DNA from: Methanolacinia petrolearia DSM 11571
GTDB taxonomy: Archaea > Halobacteriota > Methanomicrobia > Methanomicrobiales > Methanomicrobiaceae
Assembly (NCBI RefSeq): GCF_000147875.1
Contig: NC_014507.1
Span: 992,001-1,056,000, forward strand
Direction: 5' to 3'
DNA: 64,000 nucleotides
Positions 57,248-64,000 of the stretch are shown in pieces (the first letter of the stretch is position 1; each line of letters begins with the position of its first letter). Both the position numbers and the translations under genes were made by a program. The notes beneath the pieces are model-generated. The model was not told the DNA's origin. It was given only the letters and a program-made list of their open reading frames with translations, and did no database searches.

Positions 57248-59308
57248 TCAGGCCTCCTTCTTCTTAACATTTATAGCACAGGCCTTGTACTCCGGTGTCT
57301 TCGAGACAGGGTCATACGGCGTGTTGGTAATCCAGTTCGCCCTGCATTCCCAGAAGTGGAACGGCATGAACATGACCCCCTTCTTGATGTCCGGCGTCTT
57401 TCTTGCAGGCACGTCGACCTCTCCCCTGCGGGAGTATGCAGTGACAATGTCTCCGGTCTCGATACCCATCTCTGCCGCATCCTCTTCGTTGATCTCGATC
57501 CATCCTGTCGGGCAGTCCCTGTTGAGACTCTCGCTCCTGCGTGTCATCGTTCCGGACGGCCAGTGCCAGATTGTCGCTCCTGTTGTAAGGATGAACGGGT
57601 AATCGGCGTCCGTCTGCTCGGCCGGGGGCCTGTGCTCGATCGGTGCGAATACCGACTTTCCGTCGGGCATGCCGGCGAATGTCTCGCAGTGGAGAACCTT
57701 CGTTCCGGGGTGGTCGCATGTCGGGCAGGGCCACTGGAGACCTTCCTTCTCGATACGCTCGTAGTTCATACCGCAGTACTGGGGGGTAAGTGCGGCCATT
57801 TCGTCAAATACTTCGGACGCATTTGCCCATGGGAACTTGTCGCCCATTCCCATCTTCGCGGCAAGCTCTGCGATGATCTGCCAGTCATACTTCGACTCGC
57901 CGGGACCATCCTGGGCCTTCCTCCAGCGCTGAACGCGGCGCTCCGTGTTCGTCTGTGTGCCGTCCTTTTCGGCATAGCAAACTGCAGGAAGAACGACGTC
58001 GGCGTACTCTGCGGTCTCTGTAAGGAAGATATCCTGGACAACGAGGAACTCGATGTTCTTCAGTGCCTTGTCGACGTGTGCGATATCAGGATCGGATATG
58101 ATCGGGTTCTCACCCATAAGATACAGGCACTTCAGCTTCTCGGGCTCGTCCGCGAATGTGTCGAGCATCTCGGGGATCGTAAGACCGATCTTTGCCGGCA
58201 TCTTGCAGCCCCATGCATCCTCGAACTTCTTTACGGCTGCCTCGTCGGTAACCTTCTGGTAACCGGGGAATACGTTCGGAAGTGCACCCATATCACAGGC
58301 GCCCTGGACATTGTTCTGTCCTCTCAGCGGGTTGACACCCGTGCCGGGCTTGCCCATGTTTCCTGTAAGCATCTGGAGGAAACCGACCGAACGGACGTTG
58401 TCGACACCGACAGTGTGCTGCGTAATACCGAGCGTGTATACTGCCGTTGTCTTCTCCGCTTCGTGTATCCACTGGCATGCGGTCTTTATATCGTCGACCG
58501 GAACGCCGGTGATCTTGGAAACGTTCTCAAGGCTGTACTTCTCCTGCATGACGTTCTTCTTGAACTCTTCATACCCGACGGTTCTCTTCTCGATGAAGTC
58601 CTTGTTCTCCCAGCCGTTCTGGATGATATACTGCATCATACCGTTCAGGAGGGCGATATCGGTTCCCGAGTAGTGCTGGATGTGAAGATGAGCCTGCTTG
58701 GCGGTGGGAGTCCTGCGTGGATCGCAAACGATAATCTTTGCTCCCTTCTTCTTTGCCTGCATCAGCCTGCGTCCTGCAAGCGGGTGGGCTTCGAAGTTGT
58801 TGCTGCCTATGATGAACGCACAGTTCGTATCGGCAAGATCCGAGACAGAATTCGTCATCGCTCCCGATCCGAAGATCTGTGCGAGTCCCGCAACCGTCGA
58901 TGCATGGCAGAGCCTTGCACAGTGATCGATGTTAGGAGTCTGCATTACACAGCGGCCGAACTTCTGGAGTGCATAGTTGTCCTCGTTGGATGCACGTGCA
59001 CAGCATATCACAGATGACTGCTCCCCCTTGTACTGTGCAAATTTCTCAGCAACGAGATCAAGTGCCTCATCCCAGGAAGCCTCGACAAATTTGCCGTCTT
59101 TCTTGATCATAGGCGTTTTAAGCCTGTCCGGGGCATTCACGAATTCATGGGCATATGACCCTTTGGGGCACACTCTGCCCTCGTTGACGGGGGAACGCTG
59201 GAACGGAGCCGTTCCAACAACTTTTCCGTCAACGACTACCAGGTTGAATGAACATCCCGTACCACAATATGGGCAGGTGGTCGGGACATACTTAAAATCC
59301 ATAGTCAT
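57248..59308 (-). CDS. fdhA: Formate dehydrogenase, alpha (molybdopterin) subunit, Cys form
   Basis: 686 residues. A 4Fe-4S site is formed by cysteines 12, 15, 19 and 47 (TCPYCGTGCSF). The active-site segment IDHCARLCHAST places Cys134 where some enzymes have selenocysteine, so no Sec insertion is needed. The rest follows the bis-MGD Mo/W fold. It oxidises formate to CO2 for methanogenesis. The start has GAGAGGT upstream. The long frame on the opposite strand is an artefact of codon bias. Confidence 0.95.
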   Translation of the reverse strand: MTMDFKYVPTTCPYCGTGCSFNLVVVDGKVVGTAPFQRSPVNEGRVCPKGSYAHEFVNAPDRLKTPMIKKDGKFVEASWDEALDLVAEKFAQYKGEQSSVICCARASNEDNYALQKFGRCVMQTPNIDHCARLCHASTVAGLAQIFGSGAMTNSVSDLADTNCAFIIGSNNFEAHPLAGRRLMQAKKKGAKIIVCDPRRTPTAKQAHLHIQHYSGTDIALLNGMMQYIIQNGWENKDFIEKRTVGYEEFKKNVMQEKYSLENVSKITGVPVDDIKTACQWIHEAEKTTAVYTLGITQHTVGVDNVRSVGFLQMLTGNMGKPGTGVNPLRGQNNVQGACDMGALPNVFPGYQKVTDEAAVKKFEDAWGCKMPAKIGLTIPEMLDTFADEPEKLKCLYLMGENPIISDPDIAHVDKALKNIEFLVVQDIFLTETAEYADVVLPAVCYAEKDGTQTNTERRVQRWRKAQDGPGESKYDWQIIAELAAKMGMGDKFPWANASEVFDEMAALTPQYCGMNYERIEKEGLQWPCPTCDHPGTKVLHCETFAGMPDGKSVFAPIEHRPPAEQTDADYPFILTTGATIWHWPSGTMTRRSESLNRDCPTGWIEINEEDAAEMGIETGDIVTAYSRRGEVDVPARKTPDIKKGVMFMPFHFWECRANWITNTPYDPVSKTPEYKACAINVKKKEA

Positions 59309-59344
59309 TGTACCTCTCTACAATAGAAATTTGAAAAAAAATCG

Positions 59345-59352
59345 CTTATAAA
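59345..59352 (-). promoter_or_regulatory. TATA box of fdhA-fdhB
   Basis: On the minus strand GTTTATAAG lies 37-44 bases before the fdhA ATG, giving a leader of about 12 bases. Confidence 0.55.
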
Positions 59353-59372
59353 CATTGTTAAATAAACTTATG

Positions 59373-59454
59373 AAAATCGAATGAATTTCGATTTTTTAGC
59401 ATTTGTTGAAAATTTTAACAATTTTCAAACAAGTTTACATTTTTTGTTTGTAAA
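59373..59454 (-). promoter_or_regulatory. Cluster of AT-rich dyads upstream of the fdhA promoter
   Basis: Three inverted repeats lie just upstream of the TATA box. They are AAAATCGAA/TTCGATTTT (59373-59395), TTGAAAATT/AATTTTCAA (59406-59428) and TTTACA/TGTAAA (59434-59454). They are placed like activator-binding sites. No gene lies between fdhA and the next gene. Confidence 0.5.
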
Positions 59455-59571
59455 TCCAATGTGATTAACAGAATTGGGTTTTAGTGACCTAAAAAGAGAA
59501 TTTAACCTTAATTTTCCCGTAATTCGTATTTGCGCGGCTTTATTGCACTGCTTATTTGATATGCAATATCG

Positions 59572-59913
59572 TTATTCCGAATAAAATCTCAATACAAACC
59601 TCGCGGTCACAACTAAGATTGTCAGAGAAAAGAGTATCTGCATAACATAGCCGGTGTTGTACTCACTCCACGGATTGAATATTATGATGGCGTACAGGGG
59701 TGCAAGAAGGGCCACGATATCTTTCTTTTCGTTGACAAATGCCATCCCTCCGAGAATAAATGAGGATATGATGCATCCCGCAACGCCGAGATACCCCAGA
59801 ACCGGATTTTCATTAAAGAGAAAACCGATAATGATGCCGGCAAAAGAGACCGAGGGCACTACGACCCAAATCTTTTTTTTGGCAGAGAGATCCTGCAATA
59901 CTGAAGAAACCAT
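59572..59913 (-). CDS. Small membrane protein in the formate locus, unknown function
   Basis: 113 residues with four hydrophobic stretches (around 15-33, 38-57, 65-83 and 86-107) and a basic N-terminus. It lies between the OB-fold protein and fdhA, all on the minus strand, with 56 bases before and 263 after. No family is recognised. Confidence 0.6.
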   Translation of the reverse strand: MVSSVLQDLSAKKKIWVVVPSVSFAGIIIGFLFNENPVLGYLGVAGCIISSFILGGMAFVNEKKDIVALLAPLYAIIIFNPWSEYNTGYVMQILFSLTILVVTARFVLRFYSE

Positions 59914-59969
59914 AATTAATAATTAAAATTGCATTGAAGTAATTTAAACTGATACAAATTAACCGGAAG

Positions 59970-60482
59970 TCACTCCGGCTTCTTTTTGCGATCCGTTTTG
60001 CGTATGATTACCGCATTGATTACAGGATCTCCGACAAGGACATAACGCCTTATGATCTGACCGTATACTTCGACATAGTCCTCTGTATCGACATCTTCTT
60101 TCGGGGATGTGAACATCTTCACGGATATTTCGCCGGTCCTGTCGGCAACAACATACTGCGGCCGGTTCAGGAATTTGAACAACGCTCTTTCAACCACGCC
60201 TTCTATCCTTACTACATTTCCTATCGACGAAGGGTTGATCATCTTTATCTTCGTGTTTTTCGCCTCGGCCTCGTATATAGGTTCGAGCCCTGCATACTGG
60301 CTCTGGCTCATATAGTTCAGTCCGATCGGGATCAGAATCAGGATAATAATGGAGACAATACCCCATATTAAAACAAAATAATCCCCGCTTGCCGCAAAGT
60401 AAAGGGCAAGAAGAAAGATGAGGATTGCAGCCACAATCAGGCTGACGAAAGAGATCCTCACCCGCGTCCCTTTGATTTTCAT
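59970..60482 (-). CDS. Membrane-anchored OB-fold-like protein, unknown function
   Basis: 170 residues. Two membrane helices (about 10-29 and 33-54) precede a beta-rich region (GNVVRIEGVVERALFKFLN, then GEISVKMFTSPKEDVDTEDYVEVYGQIIRRY) with the look of an OB-fold, as in NfeD-like or nucleic-acid-binding segments. It follows fdhC by 28 bases and could share its transcript. No exact family is recognised. Confidence 0.6.
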   Translation of the reverse strand: MKIKGTRVRISFVSLIVAAILIFLLALYFAASGDYFVLIWGIVSIIILILIPIGLNYMSQSQYAGLEPIYEAEAKNTKIKMINPSSIGNVVRIEGVVERALFKFLNRPQYVVADRTGEISVKMFTSPKEDVDTEDYVEVYGQIIRRYVLVGDPVINAVIIRKTDRKKKPE

Positions 60483-60510
60483 CTGAATCAGTATTTATTC
60501 TGAAACCTAA

Positions 60511-61380
60511 TTATTTGCTCGCTTCAATTTCCTTCTTGAATGCGTACCAGTACAGGACTCCTACAAAGAACAGTCCGCCTACGATGTTTCCTATGGTTAC
60601 GATGATGATGTTATTGGTCCACATCGTTACCCAGTTAAGATTTGCAATCTTCTCGGCACCTATTGAAGCGACCTGATCGGCCGTAAGGTAGGGGGCCGTC
60701 ATTATCCCCGCAGGGATGAAGTACATGTTCGCTACACAGTGCTCGAATCCTGACGATACGAAAGCCATGATCGGGAACCATATTCCGACAATCTTGCCGA
60801 TTGCATCGTCCGCACAAATTCCAAGCAGAATTGCAAGGTTAACGAGCCAGTTACAACAGATCGCCTTTAGGAATGCAGAAAACATCCCGAAGAAACCTGC
60901 ATAAGACACTTTACCTGCAGCAATGCTGACAGCGGTACCTCCAAATACGGTTGCTGTTCCGACCGAGCCCGACCAGCTTGTGAGCGGACCATAGGCCATG
61001 AAGAACGCGTAGACCAGCGATCCGATCAGGTTTCCGATATAAACCCAGACCCACAAATTCAGGACAGAAGCCCAGCTCACCTTATGGATGAAAGCTGCCA
61101 TCGGGGCAAACATCGCATCTCCGGTAAAGAGTTCTGCACCGGTAAGAACGATGATAATAAGCCCGACAGGGAAGACAGCACCCAAAACAAGTTTTGCAAT
61201 ACCTGCACCGAGCGTTGCAGATACACCTGTCGAACAGACTGTCGCCAGGGCACCTCCGATTGCGATATATGCTCCGGCCATGAATCCACGGAGAAGCATA
61301 TTCCATGCAGGCAGGCTCACCTTGTACTTGCCTGCATCTCCAGTTTTTGCTACAATAGTAACAGGGGCATGAAATACCAT
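60511..61380 (-). CDS. fdhC: Formate transporter, FocA/NirC family
   Basis: 289 residues, with six hydrophobic helices. GFMAGAYIAIGGALA, VLTGAELFTGDAMF, NLIGSLVYAFFM, and GFEHCVANMYFIPAGIM are the formate-nitrite transporter signatures. The family forms pentamers that pass formate across the membrane. ATG 61380 follows GAGGT; a TTG three codons earlier is possible. It serves the formate dehydrogenase genes 1.2 kb downstream. Confidence 0.93.
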   Translation of the reverse strand: MVFHAPVTIVAKTGDAGKYKVSLPAWNMLLRGFMAGAYIAIGGALATVCSTGVSATLGAGIAKLVLGAVFPVGLIIIVLTGAELFTGDAMFAPMAAFIHKVSWASVLNLWVWVYIGNLIGSLVYAFFMAYGPLTSWSGSVGTATVFGGTAVSIAAGKVSYAGFFGMFSAFLKAICCNWLVNLAILLGICADDAIGKIVGIWFPIMAFVSSGFEHCVANMYFIPAGIMTAPYLTADQVASIGAEKIANLNWVTMWTNNIIIVTIGNIVGGLFFVGVLYWYAFKKEIEASK

Positions 61381-61462
61381 ACTATACAACCTCTAAATGC
61401 CTTTATCTGCTTCGTGAAACGCATGCAACAAATATAGGCAATTTAAATTCATAAAATCTCCA

Positions 61463-61470
61463 TATATAAA
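61463..61470 (-). promoter_or_regulatory. TATA box of fdhC
   Basis: On the minus strand TTTATATATG lies about 85 bases before the fdhC ATG, so the leader would be near 60 bases. Confidence 0.5.
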
Positions 61471-61508
61471 TCTTTTCAAATTTTTACGTGGAAAATGCGA
61501 TTTATTTC

Positions 61509-61527
61509 CAAAAAATGCCATTTTTTG
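61509..61527 (-). promoter_or_regulatory. AT-rich dyad upstream of the fdhC promoter
   Basis: CAAAAAAT and ATTTTTTG with a 3-base spacer form a dyad about 40 bases upstream of the fdhC TATA box, placed like the fdhA dyads. The rest of the 756-base gap up to the next gene is AT-rich and shows no gene I can support. Confidence 0.45.
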
Positions 61528-62136
61528 AAGAGTTTTGATTTTAACAATTATTTACAAAATTTAAAAGTTAAGTTAAATAGGATACCATTTCATCTGGCAC
61601 GCATATTAGCAACACACATATGAATGATATAGTGATATGCAATTATGCCTAATAAAAGAGAGATCTGTTTCCAAATCGAGTCCGGAAAAACATAAAATCA
61701 CGTGGACTTCAAAATTAGAAAATTGATATAGCCCTCCGGTTCCTGAAAAATTATTGAGGACGAATAGGATACAAAAATTTCAAAAGTAAAAGATTAAAAT
61801 ATCAGTATGTCTTTTAGGGCGGCTGAATAGGAAAGATCTGTTATTTTTTAATGCGCGTCATTCGTCCGGAAGATAATTAATTTCACAAAACAAGCCCTTT
61901 CGGCAGGACACAACACCTGTCTCAAATAGATTTATCGTATGAAAGAAATAATCTATTTTTTAGTAATATTTTTAAATTAACCGGCGTATTTGACAGTAAT
62001 TATTCTTAACAAACATCAGGGATGAGACAACATATTCAGCCGGGTTTTTTTCAGTACAACAAATGAGAATGTCTATTATACCATCTTCATTATCCGGGCA
62101 TAATGAAAGGGAGTATTTTTCAAGGGGATTAAAAAA

Positions 62137-64000
62137 ATGGAATTGGAGTTAATAATCACAGGTCTGGCTTTTCTGGCTTTGGCCTGTGTTTCTGCGGCTA
62201 TCGCAACATTCGCCGGAGAAGGGAAAGAGTCATTAAACAAACTCTCATCATTCACGGGGATCTGCGGTTCGCTGCTGACTGCATCGGGATCGCTTCTGGC
62301 TTTTGCCGGAGACAGGGAGATTATTCTTGGCACCTACCCGCTTGCTCCGGGACTCGACCTCTATTTCGGGATCGACAGGCTGTCGGGAATTTTCCTTCTC
62401 CTGCTTGCAATTGTGTCGTGTGCAGTATCTCTCTACATACTCGGCGACCTGAAAGAGGGGGAAAATAAGAACCTTCAAAAACGCATCAGTACGCGAAACG
62501 CCCTGATGTACGGATTCATAATATCCATGGCGCTGGTCCTCATATCGAGGGACATCGTCGGGTTCATAATCAGCTGGGAGCTCATGGCAATATCCTCCTT
62601 TCTTCTTGTAATGTTTGAATACGAGGACGAAAAAACGCAGAGGGCCGGAATGTATTATTTTGCTATGACCCAGCTTTCGACCGTGTTCATAATTTCCGGG
62701 TTCCTTGCACTGGTTAGTGAATCGGGGAGTTATACCTTCAGCGGGATCGCTCCCGTATCGGGAGAGCCCGCGAGTCTGATCTTCTGCCTTCTTCTGGTCG
62801 GCTTTTCGATAAAGGCCGGTGTGATTCCGCTGCACAAATGGCTCCCGTATGCACATCCGGCTGCACCTTCGGCAATATCCGCACTGATGTCCGGCGTAAT
62901 GCTGAATATTGCAGTTTACGGTCTCCTGAGAGTTCTCCTTGACATCACTGAAATCGAGATCTGGTGGGGCGGGGCAATAATCGTGCTCGGCCTGCTTTCC
63001 GCCGTTCTAGGAGTCATGTACGCGATGAAAGAGTCCGATATAAAAGCGCTCCTGGCATACAGCAGCATAGAAAATATCGGGATCATATTCCTCGGAATCG
63101 GATTGTTCGTCCTCTTTACAGCCTCTTCCTATGAATTTCTCGGAATGCTCGCACTTGCAGGCTCTCTCTTTCATGCATTCAGCCACGGAATCGTCAAGTC
63201 GCTCCTGTTCATGACAGCCGGGTCCGTGGTCCATTCCGTTCATACGAGAGATATCGACGAGATGGGAGGGCTCATAAAAAGAATGCCGAATACCGGTTTC
63301 ATCTTCTTTGTCGGGGCGATCGCGATATCCGCAATTCCTCCCCTCTGTTGTTTCGCAGGAGAACTGATGATATTCGAATCACTCATCTACTCGTTCCAGG
63401 AGGTCGGAGCATATATGCGGCTTTTAATCCTGGTAATCCTCTCCCTGTTCGCCCTCACGAGTGCGATGTCCGCTGCATGCTTCGTCAAGGCATTCGGGAT
63501 CTCCTTCCTCGGGCTCCCCCGGTCAAAATGTGCCGAAGAGGCGGAAGAAGTGCATTCCGGAGCGGTAATCGGCCCCGCAATTCTTGCAGGCGTATGCATC
63601 CTCACCGGAGTATTCTCCGGGATGATTATGGACTTTGCAGGCTACCCGGGATTCCTTCCCGACATGCTCTCCGTCAGCCTTCTCTTGCTCCTGGTTGTTC
63701 TATTGGTCTACGCTTCGCTGAAGACGATCAGGCATCCTTCCGACAGGATCTCGGTGACATGGGACTGCGGAATACGAAGGCCGGCATCACGAATCGAATA
63801 CACATCCGAGGGATTTTCACAGCCCCTCGTTACAATCTTTTCGTCGATGTTCAGGACAAAGCAGTGCCTTGAAAAAGAGTATTACGATTCTGAAGGATGC
63901 ATCTTCAAATCCGGCACCGGCGGGATCAGACTCATCCGGTTTTTTGAGGAGTACATATACATCCCTGCCGGACATGCCGTCGAAAGATTCGCGGAACTCG
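62137..64000 (+). CDS. Proton-pumping membrane subunit, HyfB/HycC-like (3' part outside the window)
   Basis: The ATG is at 62137 with AAGGGGA upstream, and the frame stays open to the last base: 621 residues are visible. It shows about 14 hydrophobic helices, an antiporter-type core (ISWELMAISSFLLVMFE, IKAGVIPLHKWLPYAHPAAPS, FHAFSHGIVKSLLF) and a late TWDCG segment followed by RIEYTSEGFSQPL, as in HyfB/HycC rather than NuoL. Such subunits belong to membrane-bound energy-converting hydrogenases. Full-length relatives have about 670 residues, so little is missing. Confidence 0.85.
   Translation, partial: MELELIITGLAFLALACVSAAIATFAGEGKESLNKLSSFTGICGSLLTASGSLLAFAGDREIILGTYPLAPGLDLYFGIDRLSGIFLLLLAIVSCAVSLYILGDLKEGENKNLQKRISTRNALMYGFIISMALVLISRDIVGFIISWELMAISSFLLVMFEYEDEKTQRAGMYYFAMTQLSTVFIISGFLALVSESGSYTFSGIAPVSGEPASLIFCLLLVGFSIKAGVIPLHKWLPYAHPAAPSAISALMSGVMLNIAVYGLLRVLLDITEIEIWWGGAIIVLGLLSAVLGVMYAMKESDIKALLAYSSIENIGIIFLGIGLFVLFTASSYEFLGMLALAGSLFHAFSHGIVKSLLFMTAGSVVHSVHTRDIDEMGGLIKRMPNTGFIFFVGAIAISAIPPLCCFAGELMIFESLIYSFQEVGAYMRLLILVILSLFALTSAMSAACFVKAFGISFLGLPRSKCAEEAEEVHSGAVIGPAILAGVCILTGVFSGMIMDFAGYPGFLPDMLSVSLLLLLVVLLVYASLKTIRHPSDRISVTWDCGIRRPASRIEYTSEGFSQPLVTIFSSMFRTKQCLEKEYYDSEGCIFKSGTGGIRLIRFFEEYIYIPAGHAVERFAEL

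Noticed and set aside
58870-58950. Selenocysteine site in fdhA
   Set aside because: The codon at the active-site position is TGC (Cys134); there is no in-frame TGA in the gene.
57215-59017. A 600-codon open frame on the + strand
   Set aside because: It lies opposite fdhA, whose protein is clearly recognisable. The antisense frame results from the codon bias of a long gene and shows no domain.
61381-62136. Small genes in the fdhC upstream gap
   Set aside because: Only frames of 10-12 codons start with ATG, and they have no ribosome binding site.
1-64000. CRISPR array
   Set aside because: No regularly spaced short repeats with unique spacers were seen. The repeats present are dispersed, palindromic and not evenly spaced.

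Overview
The window looks like chromosome of a hydrogenotrophic, formate-using methanogenic archaeon, most likely order Methanomicrobiales. A Methanolacinia/Methanoplanus-type genome is my guess from gene content, not something the sequence proves. The evidence is a coenzyme F430 operon (cfbA-cfbE-cfbD-cfbB), a methanogenesis-marker-9 gene, an F420-type formate dehydrogenase with formate transporter, SepCysS (tRNA-dependent cysteine synthesis), archaeal pantoate kinase and phosphopantothenate synthetase, a clamp-loader small subunit, Mre11-Rad50-NurA-HerA, and TATA/BRE promoters.

Layout. 1-5.6 kb: a tightly overlapping + strand operon with a Taw2/Trm5-like tRNA enzyme, CoA synthesis (coaBC, pantoate kinase, phosphopantothenate synthetase), a divergent RFC small subunit and a methyltransferase. 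5.6-6.0 kb: an ISL3-like MITE with a perfect 8-bp target duplication. 6.0-13.5 kb: a PurM/SelD-related protein, thiD, an Lrp regulator with two unknown genes, a pilin, a DUF447/CitG-like/MMP9 operon and a PD-(D/E)XK nuclease. 13.5-17.7 kb: the F430 operon. 18-22.5 kb: branched-chain aminotransferase, a TrmB regulator divergent from an MFS transporter, and a Bcr/CflA transporter that seems to lack one membrane helix. 22.7-25.6 kb: tRNA-Glu followed by a two-gene, PARIS-like ATPase/TOPRIM defence candidate whose ATPase carries an extra DUF6884-like N-terminal domain. 25.6-34.6 kb: a flavoprotein, three tandem lipoprotein serpins, CorA, and UDP-glucose/UDP-glucuronate enzymes.

34.7-38.3 kb: a vWA-PP2C-kinase triad of the TerY-P type. 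38.4-46.9 kb: a secreted unknown, a REC-PAS protein with a degenerate kinase core, a KamA-family radical SAM enzyme, a secreted DNase-I-like protein with a lamin-tail domain, DUF5814/DUF2150 proteins, thiI, a second and inverted MITE copy, and SepCysS with a 60-residue partner. 47-53.7 kb: the DNA-end resection operon mre11-rad50-nurA-herA. 53.7-61.4 kb: a ClC chloride channel and the formate locus fdhC/two unknowns/fdhA/fdhB. 62.1 kb to the edge: a HyfB-like membrane subunit, cut by the window end.

Two families of dispersed structured repeats run through the intergenic regions. One is the MITE (5609-5969 and 45072-45525), whose hairpins show compensatory changes between copies. The other is a mosaic GC-rich hairpin family (near 7.4, 17.8, 35.4 and 55.6 kb). 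The strongest candidate for something undescribed is the DUF6884-ATPase plus TOPRIM pair. The TerY-P triad, the serpin array and the structured repeats come next. All functions are assigned by reading the sequence; no database search was run.
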